This document shows, one piece after another, positions 1 to 14,211 of a DNA stretch of 64,000 nucleotides. The position numbers were made by a program, and so were the translations under genes. How positions within the stretch are numbered: the first letter of the stretch is position 1; every line of letters begins with the position of its first letter. The notes under the pieces are model-generated. The model was not told the origin of the DNA. It did no database searches and saw nothing but the letters and a program-made list of their open reading frames with translations. This DNA comes from Loxodes magnus. Taxonomy: Eukaryota > Ciliophora > Karyorelictea > Loxodida > Loxodidae. The DNA lies in assembly GCA_946699065.1 (NCBI GenBank), contig CAMPDV010001067.1:1-64000 (forward strand). Direction: 5' to 3'.

Positions 1-1244
1 CTCCTTTTAGATATTAAGCTACTACAAATATCGTATCTAGCAAGGAGATATACACTACAGTAAATAAATAATGTATGGTACTGATAAAATAAGGCTTATA
101 GATAGAATAAAGCTGATACAAATAGCAGTTTTATAATATAGTCCTTATTTACTATTATAATGCTTCTACTCCCATTTCTAATACCTATAACAGTTAGCTT
201 ATTTATTATTTATATTCTATCAGGTCTTACCTACTTGTCTTTAGTACTTAGTATAGTTATAAAAGATAGTAGGTGGTAATTAGAATAATCTAATTAAGGT
301 AGCTATGATTGAAGATGATATTAGAAGATATAGTTTATACAATAGAAATAGCTTCATTTATCTGAATGCTATCTACTTATAGTTACTAAATAGCCTATTA
401 TATTACTTCTAATGTAGCTTAGCAAATTATTCATACTTCATTTCAAATCTAATAACTATTGATACTCCTCAATGCTTGAATGATTATTACTTAGCTAACG
501 AGAATAATAATTAAAGGCAAAAGAGATCTTAAGGTTATAACAATAAGAAATAAGGGTAAGCAAAGCTTCCACTAGACTAAGCAATATCTACTTTGAAAGG
601 AGAAGCATTAATAGATATAATGAACTAGCAGAATAGTAATAAGATGAAACTAGTTTAGCTTAATTAAGTTATATATTATATACTAATTACTTTATTACTT
701 AGCTGATACCTTTTATCAGCATTACTATAACAGATTTAGCTCCTTAGTTTTAAAACTTGGCGCTTTTATAAGAAAGATATTAATCGTTGCATTCTATGGA
801 TATTTTAGGGAAATTAAGTATATCAAAGGAAAGCAACTTAGAGTATGGATACGATTAGCTTAGTTAGCGTTTATAATAGATAAGCAAATTAAGCTTAAGT
901 TTATATTTTTCTAGTTAAGAGATTAAATCAGCTCTTCAAATTAGAATCCACTAGCGTTTGGATAAAAGTCAAGAGAAGCAAAATTGAAATTTTCAATTTA
1001 AACAGCTTTAAAGCATTAAAGCTAAAGAGAGTTACCTTTAACAATTAGATTGGTAACGTTTTAGTAAGATTACTATGCTAAAACTAATACAATGATAGTT
1101 AAAGGTTAAATAGCGATTAGTTGATTACTAAGTTATTAATAGAAGAAGAAAAAGGAATCCAGTGAATGCGTTTTGTATAGATAGAAGGAATATAAAGTAA
1201 TAGCTATAAAATAAGAACTACATTTATTGTCTTTATAAATAAAA
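1..1244. other. Upstream stretch without a defensible gene
   Basis: No recognisable protein or RNA is seen. The last 450 bases are A-rich on the plus strand, with TAA/TAG spaced like glutamine codons, and one frame from the ATG near 796 reads as a basic Q/K-rich peptide up to the next gene. Every frame in this code is nearly open, so that is weak. It may be the 3' part of another coiled-coil gene or plain spacer. Confidence 0.4.
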
Positions 1245-4163
1245 ATGGAAAGCAGACTAAAAACACTAATTCAATATAACTATGCAGTTACCATTGATTT
1301 CACTGATTTGTAGAACGAGGTTAGATCTATATATAATGAGTTCGATAGAGTAGAAAAGGAAATTACTGAAATTAAGGATGCTAACTCCTAGCATGAATAG
1401 ACTGCTAATAAAAACGCTTAATAGATTTCTAAGAACAAGCAGTAAATAGAAATGCTGCAATTCCAAACAGCTAAAATAGATCCTATTAAAGAGTAGCTTA
1501 ATGCGTGATCTGATAGATTTAGGACAGTAGAGGAGAAGTTTTTTGAAAATGTGATTAAGATGGAAAACTTCGAAGCTCAAGTTAATAAATACTTCAAAGA
1601 AATGGAAATCAGATTCTAAGAAAGACAGAATACCTTTCTTAAGCTAGTGGAGAGCAAAATAGAGTAGACGATTTAATAAAGTGAAGAAAAGATCTAGAAG
1701 CTCTTGAAGGATAATCTGAAGTAGAATTAGAAGTAAAATAATATAAATCTACAGCAGACTAAAGTAGCTCTAACTGAGTATGTTCATACCTATTGCAATA
1801 ATCAAGTGTAAAATAGTTCTAAACAAATAATGAGTTACATTGACTCTGTAAATTAATTGGCTCAAAAGAATGGAAATAATGAATCGAGTGAAAATTAAGA
1901 AGAACTTTAGTTAAAAGCTGAACTAATTAGAAATAGTTTATAGCAAACCTCTTAGTAATAAAAAACTTAGGATACTAATGAGAATTAAAAGACTTTAGAA
2001 ACAGTGGAAGAAAGTGAAGATGATCTAGAGGAAAATGATATTAAGCAAGTCTTCAATTCATAATAGGGAGGAAGATTTTCAATTGGAAGCTTATAAGGAG
2101 AGACTACCGATAAAAAAGTAAGCTAAAAAGTTAAATAAATGAATGCTCGAATTTAGAGCCTTGAAAAGAGAATGTCAACAGCAAACTTTGGGTAATTTTA
2201 GATGCCAAAATTGAATTTTCATGAATTTGATCTTAAAAGCTTGGAAAGTTAGAAAGATCTTTATGATGAAATTCACTTGAAGTATATTCTACTAATGAAC
2301 GAACTAAACTAAATAAAAGATGTATTTTTGATGGTTGATCCTAACACTGTATTAATGCAAGTAGACAATAAAGCTCCATGTCTTGGTAATTACAGAAGCT
2401 ATTAAGACCGTATAAAGCATTTGGAACTTGAGGCAATTGGTTATGCAAAATGTAAAGAGGTTGATCAGCTGTAAATAGACTTGAATAAATTATCCAGTTA
2501 ACTAGAAGAGAGTTATGTAAATAAGAACTACTTGATGAATATTTTGAATGAAATAGAAAAAGAAATGAAAAAGATGATTATTAATCAAAACTAAGGCAAC
2601 GCAGTTAGAAGAACATCAGATGCATAAGACTTTGCCTTAGCCATTCTGACAAGAGCTACTTAATAAAAATAGTAAGCTAATGTTGAATCAGCTGGAAATA
2701 CCACTGAAAGCTAATTAAAAAAGGAACATAACTAGGAAAATTTAAATACCGAAACTTAATTATTAAGTCAAAACTAACAAGAGTTTGATAACAAGCTATT
2801 AGATATTTTTAGATAGTAAATAAATGAAAAAGTCAGCAAAAATGAAGTTGAAGATATGATAAAGCAGATAAAAAACTAAATTATAAACCGTAATACTAAT
2901 GTCTCGCCTTAAAGCGATTAAAAAATAGAAGAGCTTGAAGGGAGATTCAATAAACAGTGAAGAGAAACTTAGCAAATTGTTTAACAGTCTCAGAAAATTG
3001 ATTCACTTGTTTAGCAAATAGAATAAATTCAATAGGTAATTGAAATAAATAAAGCTCAATGTGAACAAACATATAGAGATTCTAAAGCTTTATGTGATGA
3101 TACGTAAAAGAATGTTGATTCTTTCATTTTAAAATGTGATAAATAGATATATAAAGTAGAGTAAGCATAATGGAGAGTAAACGATCAGCTGGCTAATATA
3201 TAAATAGGTTTGCAATAGCCAGGAATTAAGTATATATCGAGTTTTAATTTAATTAAAGGGACCGGAGATTTATCTCCTAGTTAAAAGCAAAACATTGAAG
3301 CACTGTAAGAAGAATTTTCTTTTGAAAGCAGCTAGCAACTTACCTAAAAGTTTAAGCTTCAGGATCATTATTTATTTAAGCTAGAAAAGAAGTTCAAAGG
3401 ACTATAAATGCAATTTGAGCAGCTGTAATAATAAATTTAGCTATCTGTATAGCAATAGTCATCACAAGATCAGTTCTTTAAGTATCTTGAAGATCTGAAA
3501 AAAGAGCTAGATGATATTATGTAAAAGTAAATAGAAGGATAGAAACTTTCTCAGCGTGAGAAGGAAAAGTTGAATTAAATAATAGAATCAATTCAGTACA
3601 AATCTGATAAAGCAGATATTGATCTAAAAGTGGATAAAAAGGATCTTCAAGCTATTTATCGAAAACTACAAAGAAGAATTAACGAATTGAGTTTGTCGTT
3701 TAAAAAACAGTCAGAATAATAGGGAGGTCAGTATTAATCAGCCTTCGTGTCAAAATAAAACGAATGTATTGCATGTGGGTAAAAACTAAGTTGTGAAGGA
3801 ACCTAAGAAAGCTGCTAGCATTTAAATTGAAACCGAATGCCAACAACTTAATTGAAGGTAAGTTTTTATTTGAAGTATGGTCCAGGATTTAGTAAAGTGT
3901 TATATACTATGAAATATATAAATCTAACAGAACGAGAAGGTTCTAATTAATAGTAAGAACAAGAGTCTAAGTAAATATAGATAAAAAGAACAAGAAACTA
4001 AAGTATGGATTCAGAAATGTAAATGACATTTGAGCCAACTCTCAGTTAGCAAATAACAAAAATAGTTCCATAAAGTTCTAAGGCTTAAGTATTGTATTAA
4101 TCAGTAGGAAATACAAACTCTTCAAACAAACCTAAAGGAATGCTCCCCAGTCTAAAAAAGTGA
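1245..4163 (+). CDS. Large coiled-coil protein with DUF4795-like C-terminal domain (QRICH2-like)
   Basis: A 972-codon frame runs from ATG 1245 to TGA 4161-4163, with TAA/TAG as Gln and internal TGA as Trp (for example in the segment FNKQWRETQQ). Almost the whole protein is heptad-like, rich in Q, K, E and L. Residues about 785-850 contain a KADIDLKVDKKDL stretch, then a conserved RRINEL helix and a CIACGQKL cysteine pair. That arrangement is the hallmark of DUF4795, which in animals occurs in QRICH2 and C16orf96, proteins of the sperm flagellum. By that analogy it is probably an axonemal or ciliary structural protein; this is inference. A putative in-frame 18-nt intron (GTAAG...AAG, 3858-3875) lies just after the cysteine region. 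Removing it joins TTQLK to YGPGF and does not change the frame, so it cannot be proved from sequence. Confidence is good for the gene and moderate for the domain. Confidence 0.8.
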
Positions 4164-5208
4164 AATGCTTAACTTTCTTTTAAATGTAATAATTTCAAAT
4201 CTTTTAACATGTTTAAGGAATTAGCCTTCAACATATATATGTTCTAAGTATTTACTCTAATATATAGTTAAACAATACTAATTACATTTATCACTTAACT
4301 ATTAATAATTCCCTTATAAACTTAGTTAAATAAAATAACCATAAAAGGAAAAATAACTAAGCAAGTATTATTTGCTTATAGAAAATCTAAATATAAGAAT
4401 AAGGATTATAATACAACTCTAAGATGGCCAAACTAATCAGTTTCCATCAACTTTTTCTATTTAATTAAGATTTAAATAACTTCTTTAAACTAAACTAAGC
4501 TAAGCTATCAAGTTCAAAATCTACTAACTTCCATTTACAATCAAGATTTAGTCTAAAATAATAAGTAATTAATCTTTTTTTGCTTAGTAAGATAATTCCC
4601 TACTTTTTACAAATTAGACTACTTTAGTAATCACCAATCTTTCAACTAATTAAATTTGAATATCCTTAGAGAAGACTCATAGATATTGAAGCGACTATTC
4701 ACTATCGATCTATATATATAGCACTTGTAATGAAGATAGCTTTAAGAATAGATAATAAGCACCAAAAAACATTTTGAATTAACTACTAACTTAATTTTTA
4801 AACCATGAAATAGACTTTAAGATATAGCTTATATCTAAGAATTTAATTAGCCTTCAATTTTGACTAAATAACTTATTGTAGTTTCGATATTTATAACCAT
4901 GAGTATTTTAATAAAAGCTTACATAGAAAAAGCAACCGCTTTATTGGAAATAGTTAATTAGATTCTAAATTATGAATAAATTAACAAAAATACAGTATTT
5001 TTTATAGTTTGACTAATTAGTTTATATTCATGCTCAGTAAATATGAGATAACTTACTCAGGAACATATCTTATTAGTTTAAGAAAAATGGAACTTTATAT
5101 TTTACATGACTATAACAGTTCTTATAAGATTTCTATTTGTCTATAATAAAACTTAAGCTTAATAATATATTTAATTTAACAAAAGATGCTAAAATTTATC
5201 AGCCAAAG
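4164..5208. other. Spacer between convergent genes, nothing recognised
   Basis: About 1 kb of AT-rich sequence lies between the 3' ends of a plus-strand and a minus-strand gene. No motif, repeat or RNA-like structure stands out, and no frame gives a convincing protein. Confidence 0.45.
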
Positions 5209-6511
5209 TCAAACTCTTAGTTTATCAAATTTTTTGACTAAGCTAGGAACTATCCTAGTTTTACTACTACTTTTACTATGCACATTTTCTTCGTATTATA
5301 GCGAAGCTTTTATTTATCTCTTGACGTTACTGTGTATTTCTTTAAGTTTTTCCTTTTCTTCTTGCATTTTATTATAGAAATGATCAAACTACATATATTT
5401 TTCCTTTTTCTTGATTTTCCTTTATATAATAGACTTACTCATTGTATTATCTCAAGTCTTTCTACAGTTCATTACATTTTTTAATTATTTAATTACATTC
5501 TTAAACTTCAGCTTACTGCTTCTCTTACAAAGCAAATTTCTATCTTGGATTGATATATGTTGATTTATATAAATCTACGTCTAAATTTTAGAACCTCTGT
5601 TGCTAATGCAAATTCTTATAACTACGAGATGTGTAAGGTCTATATGTACTAGCTTTAGTTGAAATTTCTTCCATTTCAGATGGTAAACGAGAATGAGCTT
5701 AATTTGGAATATTTTAATTCTATACGTTTAGCTATAAATTCGATCTAGCTGCTGTGAAAGGTCTTTTTTTCATTTTTGGTTAGTTTTCCATTTAAGGATA
5801 AAACTAATTAGACCATACTTTTGAATTTTTATTTACGGATCTTTGAGATCTTGAAGTTTGAGCTCTTTCTGTTTAACTTCCCTACAAGTTTGATAAAATT
5901 TGTTTATCAGGTTCGTTTTGATTTTGCTGATATAGTTGATACAAATTCAAAATGCTCTATTAAATTATAAAGGATTTACGAGTGTTAGCCGTTTTAGCTC
6001 TCTACTAAATCGAACTTTCTATAATCTGCTATGAAGATACTGGCTAATTATCCTTGACATTTGGATTTTAATTTGCTTTACTTGATTATCTTTGTTCTGT
6101 CGTTTTTTTCTGATTTACATTTTTCTAAATTATAGTTTTAGACTTTATTTCCTAGATAGACTTTCCCATACTAATTTAATGTTTTATAATCTAATCTTAC
6201 TAACGAACACTTTTAGTAGGATTGGGCATTTTTCTAGAATAGGCGATCTGTTCAAGCATAGTCTTTTTCTAAGTCTTAATTAGCTCATCATAGAGATCTA
6301 AATTCTTAATTAGCGTTCATTTCTATTTCTTTCCTCATAAGTCAACTATACTCATTGATCCTTTAGCTTTATGGAACTTATAATTCAAAGGCTTCACCAC
6401 ACATTATGGCATAGTCTATTTCTTCAGTTTCTCAAATAATAGAACCCAGGGATCTGCCTAATGAGGGTTGCTAATTCTTTTCTTAGCGATTTCTTTAAGC
6501 AAAAAGTCCAT
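5209..6511 (-). CDS. Q/K-rich coiled-coil protein, one 19-nt intron
   Basis: Reads on the minus strand from ATG (6509-6511) to TGA (5209-5211), 427 aa after removing a 19-nt intron at 5420-5438 (GTAAGTC...TAAAG). The intron is frame-changing. Without it the frame runs into a TGA and loses its coiled-coil character; with it the segment continues as EKIKKKEKYMQFDHFYNKMQ. The first 90 residues contain a compact, tryptophan-bearing segment (ADPWVLLFEKLKKQ, IVDLWGKKQKWTLIKNL), then a long S/T/Q-rich linker, then a C-terminal helical segment of about 110 residues. I do not recognise the family. The gene is head-to-head with the coiled-coil gene at 6568, only 56 bp away, which suggests co-expression with a ciliary or cytoskeletal set. 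Function unknown. Confidence 0.72.
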
Positions 6512-6567
6512 TAAATTGACTGACTGAGATATAAATAATTACTTCATTTAACTGAAAGAAAAGCACC
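6512..6567. promoter_or_regulatory. 56-bp divergent promoter spacer
   Basis: This is the complete interval between the start codons of two divergently read genes. It must hold both 5' UTRs and the core promoter elements, unless one start is misplaced. A TATAAATA string lies at 6530-6537, about 31 bp before the plus-strand ATG; in such AT-rich DNA that may be chance. Confidence 0.4.
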
Positions 6568-7977
6568 ATGAAATTAAAAAGGCAAATCAATCTATCTTTA
6601 TAAGCTAGAAGCCCTAATGAAAGTTATATCAAAACTGCTAAAGATATTGTCTAGTAAGAAGCTTGTAATCGCATGTATCAGGAACTCAAAAAGAAAATCT
6701 AGGAATCTCAAAAGCTGTAAATTAGTTTTAAGCAGTAGCAACATGAGTGGCTTAGCTAGAATGTTAAAGTACAAAGTTAGAGAAATTAATAAAGGAAGAT
6801 GCTTAAAGAATAGCTTCAAGAGTAAATTAAGATTAAGTAATAAACGGATAAAGTGGAGAAAGATAAAAAGAAGGTTGATGGGATAGATCCGCTATTTCAT
6901 GGCTATCCTCATATACCATAGACAGAGTAGAAAGAATTGAAAAAGCTGAAAAAAATAAAGCAGAAGTCTTTGTTTCAGTTTTTGGAATAATAAATATAAG
7001 AGAAAAACAAGTAAACGGAGCAGCTTCAAAATAGTTTACTGCAGCTAGACTATGAAAGATTAGAAAATGCTAGGAAATAGCAAATAGTTGATTAGATAAA
7101 AGTAAAGGAGAAGAAATAAGCTGAAATTTAAATTAAAAGCGAAATCTATAAATCTTCCAATGAAGCTAAAATGCTTAAAAAGTACCTAGAAAAATTGGAT
7201 AAAGGAATAGAAACTCCTTTCTCTCAAATTTTAAACACATAAAGCACATTTCATAACAAGGGTAACATATAGTTATTAGACAAGATACTAGACTCATAAT
7301 AAATACAGTCAGTTCAATAAAAAGAGTAAGAAGATATATAACTTGAAGGAATAACTAATTCTAATTAGAATGGTACTAATAAGAGTTTTATTATCCCTCT
7401 CTCTAAATTTTAGAATCATGTTTAATAGATTGAAGAGTACGAAAATAAGAAGAAAAAGAAGTAGAATGAAAAGTAGGTGAGGTCAAATAGTGTAGGACAT
7501 AGCTATTAAAGCTTTAATATATAAAAAAATCTAGAAAGGCTAAGAAAAAAAGTAAAAAGAATACTGGAGCTAAATAAAGAAAGCACCAAGTTTTAGATTA
7601 AGTCTTCTTATCAAGAAAACTTCTAATTCACTGAAAGAAAAGTAAAAAAGAATAGATTCAAATCTCCTACCAAAGAAAGCAAACTGCAGACATTAATTAA
7701 TAAAGAGTTTCAGCAATAATAATTTAAGGAGAAACAAAAGGAAATATTATTGTAGAAGCAAAAAAAGCTTGAACTCTATTTATTGCAGCAATAATAGTAG
7801 CAACAATAGAAAATTATCACTCCCAAATTACCTCAAGTTCAAACCACATAAAAACAAGAGTAATAAAATGACAACCTAAGTTTCTTCGTAACAGAAGGAA
7901 TTTCTCAAAACATAGAAGGAAATTTCAAAACAACAAGAGCAAAATACAATTCCATGAAGCTTCCTGAATTAAACTGA
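6568..7977 (+). CDS. Coiled-coil protein, probably cytoskeletal or ciliary
   Basis: A 469-codon frame from ATG 6568 to TGA 7975-7977 with no introns needed. The protein is very basic and Q/K/E-rich with several predicted helices. A short conserved-looking break, DPLFHGYPHIP, falls near residue 113 and separates two coiled-coil blocks. A polyglutamine run encoded by mixed CAA, TAA and TAG codons lies near residue 410. The extreme C-terminus is non-helical (LSFFVTEGISQNIEGNFKTT). Neighbours on both sides are also coiled-coil proteins, and the next gene starts 137 bp downstream on the same strand. I cannot assign a family; a ciliary or basal-body role is inferred from company and composition only. 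Confidence 0.72.
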
Positions 7978-8113
7978 ACTATTATATTATCATTATCTAA
8001 CCATGTATAAATACTATCTAAAGTAACTTATTTATAAGCTTAGTTTCCCATTTTTAAGCTATTATATTAAAAGAGAAGATAAAGAAAATAATATAGTTAG
8101 TTAAGATTTAAAA

Positions 8114-10282
8114 ATGTAAACAGCTAATATAATTGATGAGTTAGAATAAGAAGAAGCATAAATTGAATAGAGAATTATGAGCTTAGAATAGCAATTAGCT
8201 GAAGTCAGACTAGGAGTTATTGCTTAGTAATCCTCCAGCTCTGAAATTTAATTTCCACTCACCGATAAAATAAAATAAACAAATGGAGGAAATAAATTAA
8301 AACCTCCTAGTGGAGTTGAGATTAACTCTCATAAGAACTTGAAACGAGAAGCTTCGGGACCAAAATTTGAATAGAATTAAATGAAACCTCTAATACCTTC
8401 TGAAGATAATGAAGATTTAAACTGATAAGATGAAGAGAGGGAATAGAATGAAGAATCGAAAGAAGAAGAATAAGAGTAAAATTTATAAAGTTCTTATTAG
8501 TTAAAACTAAGTGAAAAGGCATTTAGCTAAGATCAAAATAAGAATCAAAGATTGCAAAAATCACTTATCTAATCAAACCCTCACAAAAAGTAAAGCGTTA
8601 ACATTTCTATAACAGAAAGGTATCGACAAGAATAAAACGAAGAACAGTCTGTAAGATAAAAAAATGCTTCATATCACCATTCCCCTATAAAGTCTTTGAA
8701 TTAGTCAGAAGAAATGATAAATTCAGCTAACTATTTAAATTAAGAGAAACATCCTAACTAAACTCCAAAGGATTTCAATCAGAAGTTATACACTCATAGT
8801 AATCCTTAGATTTAATAGCAATTCATGCAACAGCAGACTATACAGTCACAAACAACAACTGAAACTACTTAATAGCAGCATCCTATCTTAAACCCCACAA
8901 TCATTCCCTATCCTCTATACTTACCTCCACCTCCTTAACTTCTCTTACAATAGTAATAATATCTACAGTAAGTAGAAGAGAAGTATAAATAGCAGATAGA
9001 GTAACTAATGATATAGATTACGAATTAGCAAAAAGTAATAGAGAACTACAATATGCAGCAGCTTTAGTTTAAAGGAGAAATACAGCAGATGTAGCAATAA
9101 CATCAACTAGTAATCAACACCTTTTCCTAAAAAATGCAAGCTCAAGTATAGGAATTGAACGTATAACTAGAAAACCTTAGGATAGAAAACACTAATTTAA
9201 GACTTTAGAATTAAGGTAATAGCAAAGAGTCTAATGAGTAGTACTTGAGGTAAATTCAGACTCTTTAAAGAGAAAAAAGTGCTTTACTATAGGATGCAGA
9301 AGAGCAGTAAAGTACTTTAAACTAGCTTAAAATAAAGCTTTCTAGTCTATAGACTGGGATTTAAGATTAGTAACTTAATAACTCAAAAGCGTAACAGGAA
9401 ATAGAAGATATCATTTAGTAAAAGAAATCCTAAGAATTCGAAATTTAATAGCTGAAGTAAAAAGTTTCTAATGCTAAGCAAAGGGAAACTTAGCTTTAAA
9501 GCGATTTTCAAGCCTTATAAATAACTGAAAAGTAGCTAAAAATTGAAAATAATCGTCTTTAAAATGAAAAGGTTCATCTATTGTAGGATGTGAAATCTCT
9601 AGAGACTGAAAAAAACTTTTTCCTTCGTGAAATAGCGTCCAATAAGCAAAATATATAGCAATTAGAATTTGAGAATCAAAATGTAAAACTTTAGTTATAA
9701 GCTACAAAGCATGAGATGAGCAAGTATATTAACGAAATTTAATAATAGTAACTTTAAATAAATTAACTGTAAATGCTACTCAATTAGAGTCAGACTAACT
9801 AGTTGACCAAGACTTCATTATAAATGAACGAAGTAACTGAACCTAGTCTTAAGAACAATATGTTTTTAAGTTATAAAACCAATTTGTCGCAAATAACTGA
9901 ACCTTCTCTGAATTTTAAATCCAAAAACATTTCCAACTCTCCTGAAATTTACGCTTCTCCTTAAAGAAAACAGTAAATAGAACGTTAAGAGCATTCTTCA
10001 AGCTTATACCCGCATGGTGTAACTTTTCCTTCTTAGCAGTAATCATAAAACAATTTAGATAAGATAAACTAATGCGAATAATAAATCACATAGCTATAAA
10101 TACAAAAGCATAATGTAAGTTACTTAAATATGCAGCTAGAAAGCGAGTATTAGAAAGTAGTAGAGAAAGGAGTAAAGACAGTATAAGGAAGGAAGAAAAA
10201 ATAAGAAATGGAACAAGAAATGATGCTGGTTGATAATAATATCCAAATTTTAAGAAGCAAAATTAAAAATCTATCAAACTGA
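8114..10282 (+). CDS. Large coiled-coil protein with basic C-terminal helix
   Basis: A single frame of 722 codons from ATG 8114 to TGA 10280-10282. The N-terminus is an acidic helix (ELEQEEAQIEQRIMSLEQQL). The middle has a disordered S/P/N/Q-rich segment with a proline string (LYLPPPPQ, about residue 270). After that comes a continuous coiled coil of roughly 300 residues. The last about 50 residues form a conserved-looking basic helix (EYQKVVEKGVKTVQGRKKKQ, then QILRSKIKNL). The architecture of long coiled coil plus short basic C-terminal helix is common in centriole and cilium proteins, but I do not recognise the family. No TGA is wasted inside except one tryptophan, and no intron is required. 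Confidence 0.75.
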
Positions 10283-11462
10283 AAGCTGTTAATTTAAGAT
10301 TTATCATAACTTTCTTTTTAAGCTTTTTTATTTCCTTACTCTCTTTTATATCTCTAGCATCTTTTTACTATTCATATTCGAATTAGCTATACTTAAAGAA
10401 AAGGTATAGAGAGGTTATAAGCTTAGTGTAAATGTTTTCTAGACATTGTAGTTAGATATATCATCAAGCGTAATTAGTCTTAGCAGACAAAAAGCAGGGC
10501 ACACTCCAGTAAAGATTTTAAAAGCTTGATAGTTATAGAATGCTAAGATACTAGAACTCTATGTTATGATCTCAAACTTTAATTACTAACATTCTTATTC
10601 CTTAATGTCAACTGAGCAACTAATCTATCAATATAGTTCTATCATTTTCCATTCAATTAATACTTAAACTAATAAATCATTAAAGCCTTATATTAGCTTA
10701 CTCTATCTTATACCTATCTTAAGTAGATTCTAGTAACTAACACCTAAATAAAGCAATAGATTGAAGGAGCTTAAGTGAGTGTTTTAAATAGCTGAAGTAA
10801 TTAAAAGCCTCTAGTAACATATTGGAATAAGTTTTAAAGTATTTGATAGACATAGTATTATAAGGATTGCTTACTAAACCTAATAGAAGTAATAATACAA
10901 TCAATTTATTTAACCCAAAGCTAAATAGGTTTGTATATCTATTAGCCTTATCTTAGAGGTTAATCATTAATACTCTCAAAAGAAACATAAAGGTACAAAT
11001 AAAGAGCTAGTTTACTTGGTCCTTTTATGTTAACTATTGGATAGAAGTACAGCAGTACATATCTACCTTGTAGAATTATAACCATAATTGCCAATATTTA
11101 TACTAATCAATATATAAATACTGACATTTATAAGATTGATGTCTATTCAAAATTAGTCAAAATAAGATATTTAGATAGCAGAGTTAAATTATTCTATTAG
11201 ATTTATAAGCCTTTTTATTAGGGTTAGAACTATGAAATGCCTTCAATTAAGTAGTGATAAAGTACTACAGCAATTAGGAAGGCTATATGCATCTATAATA
11301 TGGGAAGCTTATTGAATCAAATACCTTGAGTATGGTTATATCTCTAATTAAGTAGCTTAAATAAATAGACTATTTAGACTATTTAGCTATAAGCTTTATT
11401 TTAATCCCTTTACAGGTTATAAGTATGTGAACAATATAAATTAAACATATTTGCTTCAATTA
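10283..11462. other. 1.2-kb spacer, no gene defended
   Basis: AT-rich sequence between two plus-strand genes. One plus-strand frame near 10830-11230 reads protein-like, but it contains several TGA and matches no family I know. A gene fragment is possible. No RNA structure or repeat is seen. Confidence 0.4.
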
Positions 11463-12721
11463 ATGCTCATCATGAACAACTTTAATAAACGAATAAGAGT
11501 CGAAAAGAAAGTCAATTAAAACTGCTAAGAAGATCCTAAACTTCCCTATACCATTAGAAATGCTAGCGTTGACAAAATCAATAAGGTAACTGAAATTCAA
11601 AATCTAATTTTGTAACCTTAAAGCAGAGCAATGTCTCAGCCTTCTAGCATTAGAAGACCTTTCACGTAATAAATGCAAACTAAATTTAAGGAGTTAAATG
11701 TATTTTCTTCATAAGAATAGCCTTTCTAGAAGAAAATTTACAGCTCGTTGAGAACTCCTATGATATATGCAATTAAAGACTTCAAAACACTGATGTCTGA
11801 CACCAGGATTAAGCATAAATCAGGTGTTATGTAGACACATTAATTATGAAGCAAAACAGAGAAAATAAAGGCTTTATAGACCTACTAAACAAATTATCCT
11901 ATTACGTCTAGATTTTAAGTGAACACCTTTCTATCAGGCTGACTAGAGAATCAAAGCAAAGTTTTTGATCAATTAAAAGAAACTAAGTCGTTTAATGAGA
12001 AATTAAGACCCTGTACCAGCTCTAAGTTGAATTAAAATTTAGTAAAATACCGTCAATTAGGTAATCAATTTAACCATATTACAGTACTTAAGTCTTAATC
12101 CTAGCAATAAGTGTATAGGACATAGAACTATTAGAATTATTTAAATTCAGCTGGTAATTAAACAGAAAAAAGCTAGTCTTTATTGTTTTTCCCTGAAAAA
12201 TTAAATTCTTAAATTGAAATTAAAGAATTTAAGTCCACTCCACTAACTACAATCAACATCCTTGATTACCCAGATAAAATATAAAGTACCTTAAGTACCG
12301 TAAGTACAAAGGGAGAGAGTATCAAAAAGGTAGAATTTAATAAAGTTAAACCAATTAAAATAATTAAATTCAAAAGGATGAAAAAGAAGCATAATAAAGT
12401 TAAAAGTCTAATAGGATAAACTTCTAGAATTAATAGTATTTTAGATATGTGTAAGCAGTAACTCAATGGCTGGCAAAAAGAAAAACAGTCTTTAGATAAA
12501 AAAATTGAGAATACGATGACAGAACAAAAAAAGAAAGATTTTTTCGAAGTGAGCAAAGAAGAAATTCAGCAAGTGAAAAAGGAATTCGATTGGAGACTAG
12601 AATGTCTAAATATTAATAACGCTAGAAAGTGTTATGATGTAACAAAGTTTAAAAGACTAAAATGGGAGAACTACAAATTGTAGATGAAATGCAAAGGATT
12701 TCTAAACAACTATGCATCTGA
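11463..12721 (+). CDS. Basic helical protein of unknown function, one 17-nt intron
   Basis: From ATG 11463 (a second Met lies three codons on) to TGA 12719-12721, 413 aa after removing a 17-nt intron at 12639-12655 (GTAACAAAG...AAAAG). The intron decides the 3' end. Unspliced, the frame runs without stopping into the kinase gene downstream. Spliced, it becomes a clean helix (KMGELQIVDEMQRISKQLCI) ending at TGA. The first 280 residues are low-complexity and basic with S/T-rich segments; the last 130 are helical with conserved-type tryptophans (LNGWQKEKQSLDKK, KKEFDWRLECLN). The family is not recognised. It precedes the AGC kinase gene by about 240 bp on the same strand. Confidence 0.65.
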
Positions 12722-12959
12722 TAAATTTGAAGATATAGAATATTAAACAATTTCTTTATGTTTTAACAGTCTATTTTAATAAATTATCAGTAACCTAGCA
12801 TATATAAGGAACTACAAAATCTAGTAAGAATAGGCGCTTAAGGAAATATCTCTTGTTTACAAAAAGATATAAGTATGTTATTACATTTTAGTTATAAACC
12901 AATAAAAAGATTTAGGGATTAAAAGTATTTTAAGTTAGCTATATTAATATCATTAAATT

Positions 12960-14211
<1,252 letters not shown>

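Noticed and set aside
5186..5377. Short standard-code ORFs such as 5186-5377, 17619-17855 and 22678-22926
   Set aside because: They lie antisense to genes with intron-consistent frames and known domains; their Leu-rich content is the complement of Gln (TAA/TAG/CAA) codons.
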